A stretch of 64,000 nt of DNA from Variovorax sp. CAN15 (GTDB taxonomy: Bacteria; Pseudomonadota; Gammaproteobacteria; Burkholderiales; Burkholderiaceae_C): assembly GCF_030462475.1 (NCBI RefSeq), contig NZ_JASMRZ010000014.1, positions 40,671 through 104,670 on the forward strand, written 5' to 3'. The notes under the pieces were generated by a model. That model was given only the letters and a program-made list of their open reading frames with translations, did not search any database and was not told the DNA's origin. The position numbers and the translations under genes are program-made. This document shows, piece by piece, positions 8,964 to 19,037 of this stretch. The stretch's first letter is position 1, and the number at the start of each line of letters is the position of its first letter.

Positions 8964-11125
8964 ACCTGCTCCTGCGTCGTCGAGTCGCCCAGGCCGCGCG
9001 GGCTGTCCTCGTAGGCCTGCACGGCCTCGCGGAACACCTCGGCGCGGTGCGCGTAGTCCTTGAACATGTCGAAGCTCGCACAGGCCGGTGACAGCAGCAC
9101 GGCATCGCCAGGGTTGGCGCGCGCGGACGCGAGCTTCACGGCTTCGTCCATCGAGGCGGCATGCAGCAGCGAGACGCCGGTCGATGCCAGCGCGGCCTCG
9201 ATGAGCGGCGCGTCGCGGCCGATGAGCACCACGGCGCGCGCGTACTGGCGAACGGGCGCGGCGAGCGGCTCGAAGTCCTGCCCCTTGCCTTCGCCGCCGA
9301 GGATGACGACCACGCGGCGTTCCTCGCCCAGGCCGGTCAGCGCGGCGGCGGTGGCGCCCACGTTGGTGCCCTTGCTGTCGTCGAAGTACTCGACCTCGTC
9401 GATGATCGCGACCGGCTCCACGCGGTGCGGCTCGCCCTGGTACTCGCGCAGGCCGTAGAGCATGGCGTTCAGCGGGCAGCCGGCGGCGCTGGCCAGCGCC
9501 AGGGCGGCAAGCGCGTTCATGGCGTTGTGGCGGCCGCGGATGCGCAGCGCGTCGGCGGGCATCAGCCGCTGAAGGAAGATTTCTTCCTCGACCACGGCAC
9601 CGCGCTTGCGCTTCTGCGTTTCGTCGGCCTCCAGCGCACGCACCAGCCAGGCCATGCCGTTGACGCGCTCGATGCCGTAGTCGCCCGGGCGCAGCGGCAT
9701 CGCGGAACCGAAAGTGACGTGCGTGCGGATCTGCGGACGCTGCAGCTTGACCTTGACGGGCGCGGGCAGCATGGCCATCACGCCGGCATCGTCGCGGTTG
9801 AGGATCATGAGCCCTTGCGCGCCGAAGATGCGCGCCTTGGCCGCACCGTACGACGCCATGTCGCCGTGCCAGTCCAGGTGGTCCTGCGTGAGGTTGAGCA
9901 CCGTCGCGGCCGTGGGCTCGAAGCCCTGCACGCCGTCGAGCTGGAAGCTGGACAGCTCCAGCACCCACACGTCGGGCAGCGTCTCGGCATCCATGTGCGC
10001 CGAGAGCGTGTCGAGCAGCGTCGGGCCGATGTTGCCGGCCACGGCCACGGTCTTGCCCGCGCGCTCGACCAGCTGGCCGGTGAGCGAGGTGACCGTCGTC
10101 TTGCCGTTGGTGCCGGTGATGGCGAGCACCGCGGGCGTGTAGCCCTTGGGGGCCTCGGGCTCGACCGGAGGCGCCAGTTCGAGCTGCGGCGAAGGCTCTT
10201 CCTCGACGGCGGCCGAGGCCGGGTTGGTGGCGGAGAGCTCGGCGATGCGCGCGACGAACTCCGCAGCTTCCTTGGCTGCGGTCGGGACGTAGGGCTTGCC
10301 GGTGGTGGGCAGGCGCGAAATGGTCGCGGGCGCCGTGGCAGGCGCCGTTGCCGGAGCTTCGGGCGCTTCGGCAGCGAGGGCTTCCGGCGCTTCTTCGGCG
10401 CCGGTTGTTTCGGCGGTTTCCGGCGCCGATTCAGGCGCGGGCGCTGCTTCGGAGGCTGGTTCCGCAACGGCTTCGGCCGGCACGGCCACTTCGCCTTCCT
10501 GCGGTGGCGGCACGGCAACGCTGATCGACGGATCGCGCGGCATCGCTTCGGCCATCGCGGGGGTGGCCGGCTCGGGCTGGGCTTCAGCGGCCTCCGCTGT
10601 TTCTACTGGCGCAGGCGCTTCTGCAGGCTCGACCGGAGCTGCGGCCTCGGCAGGCGCGGGCTCTTCCAGCGCCAGCTCCGCCTGTGCTTCGGGCACGGCG
10701 GGAGCTTCGGCAACCGGCTCGGCTTCCACAGCAACGACAGCCTCCGGCTCCGGTTCGGCTTCGACCACCGGCACTTCCACCGTCCGCAGATCCAGCAGTG
10801 CACGCGCGAAAAGATCCAGCTCGCCGCCGACCGGCAGGCCCACGGCGCGCGCCGCATCCGCCACCGGCGCGATGGTCGCGGGCGACAGGCCCGGCGAGCG
10901 GTACACGGCGCGGATCGGCGTGCCCTCGACCAGCGCGGCCGAGAACGGCCCGCCGACGAAGTTCACGCCGGGCAGCTCCTCGCGCAGCTTCGGAAGCAGC
11001 GCCGGCGCCTCGCGCGTGTCGGCCACGGTCACGACCGCGCCGTGCCGCGCGCACCAGCGCGCCATCGCCAGCCCGGACGCGCCGAGGCCGAGGATGAGGA
11101 CGGGGAGGTCTTTCAGGTGCCGCAT
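8960..11125 (-). CDS. murD: MurD, UDP-MurNAc-L-Ala--D-Glu ligase with large inserted Pro/Ala/Glu block
   Basis: MurD adds D-glutamate to UDP-MurNAc-L-Ala. The N-terminal UDP-binding domain ([15 protein letters not shown]) and the ATPase loop [13 protein letters not shown] (about residue 336) are normal, as is the C-terminal domain with [11 protein letters not shown]. The protein is 721 residues instead of the usual 450-500. Residues of about 113-327 form a low-complexity block rich in Ala, Pro, Glu and Val, placed between domain 1 and the ATPase domain. The reading frame stays open and codon use stays GC-rich, so this is an insertion and not a frameshift. Confidence 0.95.
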   Translation of the reverse strand: MRHLKDLPVLILGLGASGLAMARWCARHGAVVTVADTREAPALLPKLREELPGVNFVGGPFSAALVEGTPIRAVYRSPGLSPATIAPVADAARAVGLPVGGELDLFARALLDLRTVEVPVVEAEPEPEAVVAVEAEPVAEAPAVPEAQAELALEEPAPAEAAAPVEPAEAPAPVETAEAAEAQPEPATPAMAEAMPRDPSISVAVPPPQEGEVAVPAEAVAEPASEAAPAPESAPETAETTGAEEAPEALAAEAPEAPATAPATAPATISRLPTTGKPYVPTAAKEAAEFVARIAELSATNPASAAVEEEPSPQLELAPPVEPEAPKGYTPAVLAITGTNGKTTVTSLTGQLVERAGKTVAVAGNIGPTLLDTLSAHMDAETLPDVWVLELSSFQLDGVQGFEPTAATVLNLTQDHLDWHGDMASYGAAKARIFGAQGLMILNRDDAGVMAMLPAPVKVKLQRPQIRTHVTFGSAMPLRPGDYGIERVNGMAWLVRALEADETQKRKRGAVVEEEIFLQRLMPADALRIRGRHNAMNALAALALASAAGCPLNAMLYGLREYQGEPHRVEPVAIIDEVEYFDDSKGTNVGATAAALTGLGEERRVVVILGGEGKGQDFEPLAAPVRQYARAVVLIGRDAPLIEAALASTGVSLLHAASMDEAVKLASARANPGDAVLLSPACASFDMFKDYAHRAEVFREAVQAYEDSPRGLGDSTTQEQV

Positions 11126-11144
11126 GCTTTTCTTCTTTTCTCTT

Positions 11145-12323
11145 TCACCGCAGCTTCAGCGTCGAAAGGCCCACGAGGCACAGCAGCATCGTGATGATCC
11201 AGAAGCGCACCACGACCTGCGTCTCGCGCCAGCCGCTCTTCTCGAAGTGGTGATGCAGCGGCGCCATCTTGAGCACGCGCCGGCCTTCGCCGAAGCGCTT
11301 CTTGGTGTACTTGAAGTACGTGACCTGCGCCATCACCGAGATCGCCTCGACCACGAAGATGCCGCCCATGATGAAGAACACGATCTCCTGGCGCACGATG
11401 ACCGCGATGGTGCCCAGCGCGCCGCCCAGCGCCAGCGCGCCCACGTCGCCCATGAAGACCTGCGCCGGGTGCGTGTTGAACCAGAGGAACGCGAGCCCCG
11501 CGCCGGCCATGGCCGAGCAGAACACCAGCAGCTCGCCGGAGCCGGGGATGTTGGGGAACAGCAGGTACTTGGAGTACACCGCGCTGCCCGTGACGTAGGC
11601 GAACACGCCCAGCGCCGAGCCCACCATCACCACCGGCATGATCGCCAGGCCGTCGAGGCCGTCGGTCAGGTTCACCGCGTTGCTCGCGCCCACGATCACC
11701 AGGTAGGTGAGGATGACGAAGCCGATGCCCCCCAGCGGATAGCTCACTTCCTTGAAGAAGGGCACCAGCAGGTTGATCTTGGGCGGGAAGTCGAGGTCGA
11801 AGCCCGACTGCACCCACGCGAAGAACAGCTGGATCACGCGCCAGTTGGAGCTCTCGGAGATGCTGAAGAGCAGATAGAAGGCCGCGATCAGGCCGACCAC
11901 CGACTGCCAGAAGTACTTCTCGCGCGAGCGCATGCCTTCCGGGTCCTTGCGCACCACCTTGCGCCAGTCGTCCACCCAGCCGATGGCGCCGAAGCCCATG
12001 GTGACCCACAGCACGATCCACACGAACCTGTTGGAGATGTCGAACCACAGCAGCGTGGCGAAGGCAATGGAGAACAGCACCAGCACGCCGCCCATGGTGG
12101 GCGTGCCGCTCTTGGTGAGGTGCGTTTCCATGCCGTAGCCGCGCACCGGCTGGCCGATCTTGAGCGCCGCGAGGCGGCGGATCACGAAGGGGCCGGCCAC
12201 CAGGCCGACCACGAGCGCCGTCAGCGCGGCCATCAGCGCGCGGAAGGTGAGGTACTGGAAGATGCGCAGGAACCCGAACTCGGGCGACAGCGTCTGCAGC
12301 CATTGGGCGAGGGTCAGCAGCAT
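11145..12323 (-). CDS. mraY: MraY, phospho-MurNAc-pentapeptide transferase
   Basis: MraY makes lipid I from UDP-MurNAc-pentapeptide and undecaprenyl phosphate in the inner membrane. The 392-residue polytopic protein carries [44 protein letters not shown] and the [10 protein letters not shown] motif near the end. It lies between murF (22-bp gap) and murD (19-bp gap). The start at ATG 12323 has no clear Shine-Dalgarno, which suggests coupling to murF translation. Confidence 0.97.
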   Translation of the reverse strand: MLLTLAQWLQTLSPEFGFLRIFQYLTFRALMAALTALVVGLVAGPFVIRRLAALKIGQPVRGYGMETHLTKSGTPTMGGVLVLFSIAFATLLWFDISNRFVWIVLWVTMGFGAIGWVDDWRKVVRKDPEGMRSREKYFWQSVVGLIAAFYLLFSISESSNWRVIQLFFAWVQSGFDLDFPPKINLLVPFFKEVSYPLGGIGFVILTYLVIVGASNAVNLTDGLDGLAIMPVVMVGSALGVFAYVTGSAVYSKYLLFPNIPGSGELLVFCSAMAGAGLAFLWFNTHPAQVFMGDVGALALGGALGTIAVIVRQEIVFFIMGGIFVVEAISVMAQVTYFKYTKKRFGEGRRVLKMAPLHHHFEKSGWRETQVVVRFWIITMLLCLVGLSTLKLR

Positions 12324-12345
12324 GTGGTTTCGCGCGGCTCATGCG

Positions 12346-13782
12346 TCATGACCGGCCTCCTTTTGTTGTTGTGTGTCGTTGTAGCTGTGCCTCGACGACC
12401 TGTACCACGCGTTCCATCTTCATGAAGCGCGATCCCTTGACGAGCACGCTGCCGACTTGCGGCAGGCGCGCGAGCACGGCCGCGGCGAGCGCGTCGAACT
12501 CTTCGAAATGGCGTCCGTCGGCACCGCCGAAGGCGGCGACGGTGTGCGCCGTCGCGGCGCCCAGCGTGTAGACGGACTCGATGCCGCGCCGGCGGGCATG
12601 CTCGCCGACTTCGGCGTGGAACTCCGGCGAGCGGTCGCCCACCTCGCCCATGTCGCCCAGCACCAGCAGGCGCGGGCCCGGCAGTGCGGCGAGCACGTCG
12701 ATGGCGGCGATCACCGAATCGGGGTTGGCGTTGTAGCTGTCGTCGACCAGTGTGACGGCATGGCCGCCGGACAGCTCGATCTCGCTGGCGCGCGAGCGGC
12801 CCTTGACCGGCTCGAAGGCCGACAGGCCGGCGCCGATGGTCTCCGGCGGCACGCCGGCTGCCAGCGCGCAGGCCGTGGCGGCGAGCGCGTTGACGACGTT
12901 GTGCCGGCCCGCGATGTGCAGGCGCGCGTCGAAGGTGCCCACCGGCGTGCGGATGCTCGCGGCCCAGGCGCCCTGCTTCCATTCGGCGTGCTGCAGCGAC
13001 ACATCCGCGTCCTCGTGCTCGCCGAAGGTCAGGCAGCGGCGCGAGCCGCCGTCGTGCGCCATGTCGGTCCACAGCGGGGTGAACTCGTCGCCGCAGGGGA
13101 AGACGGCCGTGCCGTCTTCCGGCAGCACCGCGAACACGGCGGCGTTCTCGACGGCCACCGCCTCGACGGTGGCCATGAACTCCTGGTGCTCGCGCTGCGC
13201 GTTGTTGACCAGCGCGATGGTCGGGCGCGAGATGGCGGCCAGCCGCGCGATCTCGCCCGGGTGGTTCATGCCCAGCTCGAGCACCGCGCGCTGGTGCTGC
13301 GCGCGCAGGCGCAGCAGCGTGAGCGGCACGCCGATCTCGTTGTTGAAGTTGCCGGCCGTGGCGAGAGAGCGCTCGGCGCGGAAGGCGAAGAGCACGGCCG
13401 CGATCATCTGCGTGACCGTGGTCTTGCCGTTGCTGCCGGTCACGGCGATCAGCGGCAGGTCGAACTGCGCGCGCCAGCCCGCGCCGAGCGCGCCCAGCGC
13501 AGCCAGCGAGTCGGGCACCTCGAGGCCTGCGAGGCCCGCGGCTTCCAGGCCGTGGTGCGCGATGGCGGCCACGGCGCCCTGCGCCTTGGCCTCGACCAGG
13601 AAATCGTTGGCATCGAAGCGCTCGCCCTTGAGCGCGACGAACAGGTCGCCGGGCGCGAGCGTGCGCGTGTCGGTGTGAACGCGGGCGATGACGATGGAGC
13701 CGTCGCCCACCAGGCGCGAACCCGGAATCCATTGCTGGATCCGGGACAAGGTGATGTCGAGGGGCGTCGTGATGCCGGTCAT
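12346..13782 (-). CDS. murF: MurF, UDP-MurNAc-tripeptide--D-Ala-D-Ala ligase
   Basis: MurF attaches D-Ala-D-Ala to the muramyl tripeptide, using the DdlB product encoded nearby. The 478-residue protein has the Mur ligase P-loop AVTGSNGKTTVTQM near residue 115, ELGMNHPGEI, and the C-terminal segment LVDDSYNANPDSV. The start MTGITTPLDIT at 13782 overlaps the murE stop (ATGA). The track ORF extends further only by reading murE DNA out of frame. Confidence 0.96.
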   Translation of the reverse strand: MTGITTPLDITLSRIQQWIPGSRLVGDGSIVIARVHTDTRTLAPGDLFVALKGERFDANDFLVEAKAQGAVAAIAHHGLEAAGLAGLEVPDSLAALGALGAGWRAQFDLPLIAVTGSNGKTTVTQMIAAVLFAFRAERSLATAGNFNNEIGVPLTLLRLRAQHQRAVLELGMNHPGEIARLAAISRPTIALVNNAQREHQEFMATVEAVAVENAAVFAVLPEDGTAVFPCGDEFTPLWTDMAHDGGSRRCLTFGEHEDADVSLQHAEWKQGAWAASIRTPVGTFDARLHIAGRHNVVNALAATACALAAGVPPETIGAGLSAFEPVKGRSRASEIELSGGHAVTLVDDSYNANPDSVIAAIDVLAALPGPRLLVLGDMGEVGDRSPEFHAEVGEHARRRGIESVYTLGAATAHTVAAFGGADGRHFEEFDALAAAVLARLPQVGSVLVKGSRFMKMERVVQVVEAQLQRHTTTKGGRS

Positions 13783-15338
13783 GCCGCGGCTCCCCTCTTT
13801 GCCAGCGCCTGCAGCGCATGGGCCTTGTCCGAGAACTCGATGCGCTGGCCGGCTATTTCCTGCCAGGCCTCGTGGCCCTTGCCGGCGATCAGCACGACAT
13901 CTTGCGGGGCGGCCTGCGCGATCGCGTCGGCAATGGCGGCCGCGCGGTCGGGCTGCACCTGCGCCGCGTCGGGGCGCGAGAAGCCTCGCAGCACCTGGCT
14001 GATGATCGCGTCGGGCTTTTCGCTGCGCGGGTTGTCGCTGGTGACGATCACGCGGTCGGCCTGGCGCTCTGCGACGGCGGCCATCATCGGGCGCTTGATC
14101 GGGTCGCGGTCGCCGCCGCAGCCGAACAGGCACCACAGCGCGCCGCCGCGCTGCTTTGCCAGCGGGCGCAGGCCGATCAGCGCCTTGTCGAGCGCATCGG
14201 GCGTGTGGGCGTAGTCGACCACGGCCAGCGGGGCGCCTTCGCCGGTGCCCGCGCGGTCCATGCGGCCGGGCACGCTGGTGAGGTTGGCGCAGGCGGCCAC
14301 GGCTTGCGCCAGCGTGAGGCCCAGCGCGCGCAGCGTGCCGAGCACGCCCAGCAGGTTCGAGACGTTGTACTGGCCGATGAGCCCGGTCGGCAGCCGCTCC
14401 ACGGCCGGCGAGCCCTGCTCGGCCACCGAGAATTGCAGGCCCTGCGCGTCGTAGCCGATGTCGCGCGCCATGAGGCGGGCCGGCTTGCCGGCGGCCGAGA
14501 CGGTCCAGACGTCGAGCGCGCCGATGCCGGCGTCGATCAGGTTCGCGCACAGGCTGGCGCCGTGCGTGTCGTCGATGTTGATCACCGCGGCGCGCAGGCC
14601 TGGCCAGCGGAACAACTCGGCCTTGGCCTGCCAGTAGGCGTCCATGCTGCCGTGGTAGTCGAGGTGGTCCTGCGTGAAGTTGGTGAACACGGCCACGGCG
14701 ATCTGCGCGCCGTCGAGCCGGCGCTCGGCAATGCCGATGGACGAGGCCTCGATGGCGCAGGCGCCGAAGCCGCGCGTGACCAGTGAGCGCAGTTCGCGCT
14801 GCATCATCACCGGGTCGGGCGTGGTGAGGCCGGTATAGGCCAGATCGGGCGGCACGCCGATGCCGAGCGTGCCCATCACCGCGCAGGGCGACGGCGCGTC
14901 GCGCTGCATGGTGCCGTCGGGCGTCATCACGCGCACGCCGCCCGCCGCGCGCAGCGTGGAGAGCGACTCGGCCAGCCACCAGGCGGTGGAGGTCTTGCCG
15001 TTGGTGCCGGTCACGGCCAGCACGTCGAGCAGGGCCGAGGGGTTGTCGTAGAAGGCCGAGGCGATCGGGCCGGTGGCGGCCTTCAGGCCGGGGTAGCTCA
15101 CGATGCGGTCGTCGCCTTCAAAGCCGAAGGCCTCGACGCCCTCGTGCTCCACCAGGCAAACCGCCGCGCCCTGTGCCAGCGCGGCCGCCACGTGCTTTCG
15201 CCCGTCGGTGGCAGCGCCCGGCCAGGCGATGAAGACGTCGCCCGCGCCCACGGCGCGGCTGTCGGCGTGCAGCGCGGCCTGCGGCGCGCGCTCCTTCAGC
15301 CAGGCGGCGACCAGTTGGGGGGAAGTGAAGGTCAGCAT
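13779..15338 (-). CDS. murE: MurE, UDP-MurNAc-dipeptide--meso-diaminopimelate ligase
   Basis: MurE adds the third amino acid. The motif TSDNPRSEKPDAII contains DNPR, which marks ligases that use meso-diaminopimelate rather than lysine, as expected for a Gram-negative. The P-loop AVTGTNGKTSTAWW and the TQDHLDYHGSM motif are present. The product is 519 residues, starting at ATG 15338 two bases after the ftsI stop. dapF for diaminopimelate supply lies in this window near 31 kb but in a separate operon. Confidence 0.96.
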   Translation of the reverse strand: MLTFTSPQLVAAWLKERAPQAALHADSRAVGAGDVFIAWPGAATDGRKHVAAALAQGAAVCLVEHEGVEAFGFEGDDRIVSYPGLKAATGPIASAFYDNPSALLDVLAVTGTNGKTSTAWWLAESLSTLRAAGGVRVMTPDGTMQRDAPSPCAVMGTLGIGVPPDLAYTGLTTPDPVMMQRELRSLVTRGFGACAIEASSIGIAERRLDGAQIAVAVFTNFTQDHLDYHGSMDAYWQAKAELFRWPGLRAAVINIDDTHGASLCANLIDAGIGALDVWTVSAAGKPARLMARDIGYDAQGLQFSVAEQGSPAVERLPTGLIGQYNVSNLLGVLGTLRALGLTLAQAVAACANLTSVPGRMDRAGTGEGAPLAVVDYAHTPDALDKALIGLRPLAKQRGGALWCLFGCGGDRDPIKRPMMAAVAERQADRVIVTSDNPRSEKPDAIISQVLRGFSRPDAAQVQPDRAAAIADAIAQAAPQDVVLIAGKGHEAWQEIAGQRIEFSDKAHALQALAKRGAAA

Positions 15339-15340
15339 GT

Positions 15341-17095
15341 TCAGAAGCTCTCGTCGACGCCCTGCGTCATCACAAGCGGTTTGACCGCCAGATCGGGCGG
15401 TACGTTCATCATGCGCAGCGTCTGCTGCACGACCTCGCTGAACACGGGAGCGGCCGCCAGGCCGCCGAAATACTGCCCGTCGCTGGGCTCGTCGATCATC
15501 ACCGCGACGATGATGCGCGGCTTCTCGATAGGTGCCATGCCGGTGAACCAGGCGCGGTACTTGTTGCTGGCGTAGCCCTTGCCGACCTGCTTGTGGGCCG
15601 TGCCCGACTTGCCGCCGACCGAATAGCCCACCGTCTGCGCGCGCGTGCCGGTGCCGCCGGGGCCGGCGGCCATCTGCAGCATCCTGCGCACCGCCAGCGC
15701 GTTGGAGGGCGAGAACACGCGCACGCCGACCGGCGGCTCGGAGTTCTTCAGGATGGTCACCGGAATCAGCGAGCCGTCGTGCGCGAACGCGGTGTACGAA
15801 TGCGCCATCTGGAACAGCGAAGCCGACAGGCCGTAGCCGTAGGCCATGGTGGCCTGCTCGACCGGCTTCCAGGTCTTCCAGGGGCGCAGCCGGCCCGTGA
15901 CGGCGCCGGGGAACTGGATCTGCGGCTTCTGGCCGTAGCCGAGCGCGGTGTAGGTGTCCCACATCTCGTGCGGGGTCATCTTCTGGGCGATCTTGAGCGC
16001 GCCGACGTTGCTCGACTTCTGGATCACGCCCTCGACCGTCAGCGTGCCGTAGTTGTGCGTGTCGCTGATGGTGAAGCCGCCGATCTGGTAGCGGCCGGGG
16101 CCGGTCTCGATCAGCGTCGATGGCTTCACGCGGCCGGCTTCCAGCGCCATGGCCACGGTGATCGGCTTCATGGTCGAGCCGGGCTCGAAGGTGTCGGTGA
16201 GCGCTCGGTTGCGCAGTTGCTCGCCGCTGAGATTCTGGCGCTTGTCAGGCACGTAGCTCGGGTAGTTGGCCAGCGCCAGCACCTCGCCGGTGACGGAATC
16301 GAGCACCACCACGCTGCCGGCCTTGGCCTTGCGCGCGGTCACTGCGTCGCGCAGCTTCTGGTAGGCGAAGAACTGCACCTTGCTGTCGACGCTGAGCTGG
16401 ATGTCCTTGCCGTCCAGCGGCGGCACGGTCTCGCCCACGCCCTCGACCACGCGGCCCAGGCGGTCCTTGATGACGCGGCGCGAACCGGCCTTGCCGGCCA
16501 GGTCCTTGTTGAAGGCCAGCTCGATGCCTTCCTGGCCGTTGTCTTCCACGTTGGTGAAGCCCACCACGTGCGCGGCTGCCTCGCCCTCGGGGTACTGGCG
16601 CTTGTATTCCTTGCGCTGGTAGATGCCCTTGAGGTTCATGGCCGCGATCTGCTTGGCGATGGGCTCGTCGACCTGGCGCTTGATCCAGACGAAGGTCTTG
16701 TCCTCGTCTTCCAGCTTCTTGTCGAAGTCCTTCTGCGGCATCTCCAGCAGCTTGGCCACCTGCTTGAGCTTGGCGCGCACTTCGGGGTCGTCGCGCTCGA
16801 TGTCTTCCGGAATGGCCCAGATGCTGGGCGCCACCACGCTGGACGCCAGGATGAGCCCGTTGCGGTCGAGGATGCGGCCTCGGTTGGCCGGCAGTTCCAG
16901 CGTGCGCGCGAAGCGCACCTCGCCCTGCCGCTGGAAGAAGCTGTTGCCGATGACCTGCACGTAGGCCGCGCGGCCGGCCAGCACCAGGAAGCCGAAGGCG
17001 ATGCCCGCGACGATGAGCTTGCTGCGCCACACCGGCGTCTTGCTCGCGAGCAAGGGGCTGGTGGTGTAGCGCACGCTGCGGTTGCCTCGGCTCAT
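15341..17095 (-). CDS. ftsI: FtsI (PBP3), septal transpeptidase
   Basis: FtsI cross-links septal peptidoglycan in the periplasm, working with FtsW. The 584-residue protein has a short cytoplasmic N-terminus, one membrane anchor at about residues 27-48, a pedestal domain, and a penicillin-binding transpeptidase domain with STMK (catalytic Ser, residues 307-310), SSN (361-363) and KSGT near residue 490. Its ATG overlaps the ftsL stop by 4 nt. Confidence 0.97.
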   Translation of the reverse strand: MSRGNRSVRYTTSPLLASKTPVWRSKLIVAGIAFGFLVLAGRAAYVQVIGNSFFQRQGEVRFARTLELPANRGRILDRNGLILASSVVAPSIWAIPEDIERDDPEVRAKLKQVAKLLEMPQKDFDKKLEDEDKTFVWIKRQVDEPIAKQIAAMNLKGIYQRKEYKRQYPEGEAAAHVVGFTNVEDNGQEGIELAFNKDLAGKAGSRRVIKDRLGRVVEGVGETVPPLDGKDIQLSVDSKVQFFAYQKLRDAVTARKAKAGSVVVLDSVTGEVLALANYPSYVPDKRQNLSGEQLRNRALTDTFEPGSTMKPITVAMALEAGRVKPSTLIETGPGRYQIGGFTISDTHNYGTLTVEGVIQKSSNVGALKIAQKMTPHEMWDTYTALGYGQKPQIQFPGAVTGRLRPWKTWKPVEQATMAYGYGLSASLFQMAHSYTAFAHDGSLIPVTILKNSEPPVGVRVFSPSNALAVRRMLQMAAGPGGTGTRAQTVGYSVGGKSGTAHKQVGKGYASNKYRAWFTGMAPIEKPRIIVAVMIDEPSDGQYFGGLAAAPVFSEVVQQTLRMMNVPPDLAVKPLVMTQGVDESF

Positions 17096-17463
17096 CGCGC
17101 GGCCCTCGCTGCCGTGGCCGGCTTGGCCGCCGGCTTTGCTGCCGGCTTGGTCGTGACGGCAGGCATGGGCGCCACTGGTGCAACGGCGGGGATCACCGAG
17201 CCATCGGGACGCACGTACTGCGTGATCGCCGGCGAGGTGGTGCGCATCTGCAGCTGCTCCTTGGCGAGCTTCTCCACGCGCAGCGGCGTGGCTTGCGCGC
17301 GCTTCTCGACCTGCAGGCGGTCGCGCTCGGTCTCGAGGCGGCGGGCGTCCTGCTGCGCGCGGTCGAGCTCGGTGTAGAGCTGGCGCGACAGGTACTGGGT
17401 GTGCACAAGGTACAAAGCCGTCGCGATGACGGCCAGCAGGAGGAGCAGATTTACGCGGGCCAT
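17092..17463 (-). CDS. ftsL: FtsL, bitopic divisome protein
   Basis: FtsL forms a coiled-coil complex with FtsB and FtsQ and helps activate FtsWI. I start at ATG 17463 (MARVNLLLLLAV) instead of the longer track ORF, since the family begins with the short cytoplasmic stretch and membrane segment. The 123-residue protein has one membrane helix at about residues 4-20, a charged coiled coil (ELDRAQQDARRLETERDRL), and an unusual Ala/Pro/Lys-rich C-terminal tail of about 35 residues with TKPAAKPAAKPA repeats. Confidence 0.9.
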   Translation of the reverse strand: MARVNLLLLLAVIATALYLVHTQYLSRQLYTELDRAQQDARRLETERDRLQVEKRAQATPLRVEKLAKEQLQMRTTSPAITQYVRPDGSVIPAVAPVAPMPAVTTKPAAKPAAKPATAARAAR

Positions 17464-17464
17464 G

Positions 17465-18388
17465 TCAGTCGGCCCCGGTACGTTCTGCCACGCGAAGAAT
17501 GGCACTTCGCGATCGCGGATTGCCGCTCACCTCGGCTTCCGAGGGCTTGATGCGCTCCAGCGCGCGCAGCTTCATGGCCTTCGGCGCGGCGAAGGGCGCG
17601 CGGCGGTCGTAGACCTCCTTCGAGTGCTTGGCAATGAACTGCTTGACGATGCGGTCTTCCAGCGAATGGAAGCTGATCACCGCGAGCCGCCCGCCGGGCT
17701 GCAGCACGGAAAGGCTGGCTTCTAGCGCCTGTTGCAGCTCTTCAAGCTCGGCGTTGATGAAAATCCGAAAAGCCTGAAATGTGCGCGTTGCAGGGTTCTG
17801 GCCCGGCTCGCGGGTTTTGACCGTGCCAGCCACGAGCTCGGCCAGTTCGGTGGTGGTTGAAATTGGGCCCCGTTCTTGTCGGCGAGCAACAATCGCCTTT
17901 GCAATCTGAACAGCAAACCGTTCTTCGCCATAGTCACGGATCACCTCTGCAATCTGCTGGAGTTCGGCCGTTGCCAGCCACTCGGCCACGCTCTCGCCGC
18001 GCGTGGTGTCCATGCGCATGTCGAGCGGGCCGTCGAAACGAAAACTGAAACCGCGCACCGGGTTGTCGATCTGCGGCGAACTCACGCCCAGGTCCATGAG
18101 CAGGCCGGCGACGCTCGCGTCGGGCAGTTCGCCGATCGAGCGGAATCCCTGATGGCGGATGGAAAAACGCGCATCCGGGATGCGCGCTGCTTCGGCCACT
18201 GCTTCCGCATCCTTGTCGAATGCGATGAGCCTGCCTTCCGGCGCCAGCCGCGCGAGGATCGCCCGCGCGTGCCCTCCCCGTCCGAAGGTGGCGTCCACGT
18301 AGGTGCCGGTAGCCGCAGTGCTGCCGGATAGAAGAGCTTCCACCGCCTCGCCGAGCAAGACGGTCGTGTGGGTCCAGGGCGTGTTCAC
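17465..18388 (-). CDS. rsmH: RsmH, 16S rRNA m4C1402 methyltransferase
   Basis: RsmH (MraW) N4-methylates C1402 in the ribosomal P site. The 307-residue protein has the SAM-binding segment [26 protein letters not shown], the [16 protein letters not shown] motif and the C-terminal [14 protein letters not shown]. The start is GTG 18388 ([16 protein letters not shown]), nine bases after the mraZ stop region and preceded by GAGGGG. The track ORF starts too early, inside mraZ. One base separates it from ftsL. Confidence 0.95.
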   Translation of the reverse strand: MNTPWTHTTVLLGEAVEALLSGSTAATGTYVDATFGRGGHARAILARLAPEGRLIAFDKDAEAVAEAARIPDARFSIRHQGFRSIGELPDASVAGLLMDLGVSSPQIDNPVRGFSFRFDGPLDMRMDTTRGESVAEWLATAELQQIAEVIRDYGEERFAVQIAKAIVARRQERGPISTTTELAELVAGTVKTREPGQNPATRTFQAFRIFINAELEELQQALEASLSVLQPGGRLAVISFHSLEDRIVKQFIAKHSKEVYDRRAPFAAPKAMKLRALERIKPSEAEVSGNPRSRSAILRVAERTGAD

Positions 18389-18396
18389 GGTGCCCC

Positions 18397-18825
18397 TCAG
18401 AACGCGAAGTCCTGGAATACGTCCGGCATCTCGCCCTGGGTGGCCTCGGCCTCCTTGGCCTCGTAGGTGGCCTTGTCCCAGAGCTCGAAGTGGTTGCCCA
18501 TGCCCAGCAGCAGCGTCTCGCGCGTGATGCCGGTGGCCGCGCGCAATTCGGGCGACACGAGGATGCGGCCGGTGCCATCCATCTCGACGTCCATGGCGTT
18601 GCCCAGGAAGACGCGCTTCCACCACTGCGCCGACATCGGCAGCGCGGCGATGCGCTCGCGGAATTTTTCCCATTCGGGACGGGGGAACACCATCAGGCAT
18701 CCGTGCGGATGCTTGGTGATCGTGAGCTGGCCGCCTGCCGTCGCGCTCAGGACGTCACGATGCCGGGTCGGCACGGAGAGCCGCCCCTTGGCATCCAGAC
18801 TGAGCGATGAAGCGCCTTGAAACAC
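18397..18825 (-). CDS. mraZ: MraZ, AbrB-like regulator of the dcw cluster
   Basis: MraZ is a DNA-binding protein made of two SpoVT/AbrB-like repeats; in other proteobacteria it binds in front of its own operon and represses it. The two repeats are seen as [15 protein letters not shown] and [15 protein letters not shown] choose GTG 18825 ([14 protein letters not shown], 142 residues), which matches the family start M-F-x-G-A and has AGGGG about ten bases upstream. GTG codons at 18831 and 18861 are alternatives. It is the first gene of the cluster. Confidence 0.9.
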   Translation of the reverse strand: MFQGASSLSLDAKGRLSVPTRHRDVLSATAGGQLTITKHPHGCLMVFPRPEWEKFRERIAALPMSAQWWKRVFLGNAMDVEMDGTGRILVSPELRAATGITRETLLLGMGNHFELWDKATYEAKEAEATQGEMPDVFQDFAF

Positions 18826-18871
18826 GACCACGAAACCCCTGTGTTGGGAGTGCTGCGGCACCCGAAAGGGG

Positions 18872-18913
18872 CACTACCCGCACTTTTTCCCACTTAACTG
18901 CACTTTTTTGCAC
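18872..18913 (-). promoter_or_regulatory. MraZ operator: GTG boxes at 10-bp spacing
   Basis: On the minus strand the sequence runs AGTGCAAAAA AGTGCAGTTA AGTGGGAAAA AGTGCGGGTA GTGCC. GTG occurs at 18913, 18903, 18893 and 18883, exactly 10 bp apart, with a fifth after 9 bp. MraZ of other proteobacteria binds TGGG/GTG-type direct repeats of this spacing. The array starts at the -10 box and extends downstream, the right place for autorepression. Confidence 0.75.
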
Positions 18914-18939
18914 TGTAGCAGGAAACACTTCGGAAGCAA
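18912..18939 (-). promoter_or_regulatory. Sigma70-type promoter of the dcw cluster
   Basis: TTGCTT (18939-18934) and TACAGT (18917-18912) on the minus strand are 16 bp apart. The putative -10 touches the first MraZ box. The predicted transcript would start near 18905 and leave a leader of about 80 nt before mraZ. No better promoter is visible between hslU and mraZ. Confidence 0.6.
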
Positions 18940-18983
18940 CTGGCCGTTTGGGCTATTTTTTGTAATGGAATCAACGACTTAGC

Positions 18984-19009
18984 GCCGATTCCAAATCCTT
19001 GGAATCGGC
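18984..19009. other. Perfect 9-bp inverted repeat between hslU and mraZ
   Basis: GCCGATTCC aaatcctt GGAATCGGC forms a perfect stem of nine base pairs. It lies downstream of hslU on the minus strand but no T-run follows, so it may be a Rho-assisted stop, an RNA end structure or an operator. Confidence 0.5.
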
Positions 19010-19037
19010 GAATTTCGTTGAAAATGAAGTACTTAGC

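Noticed and set aside
12346-14979. An 877-residue murE-murF fusion protein in the track
   Set aside because: The N-terminal half is out-of-frame murE. The ATGA overlap at 13779-13782 shows two separate genes.
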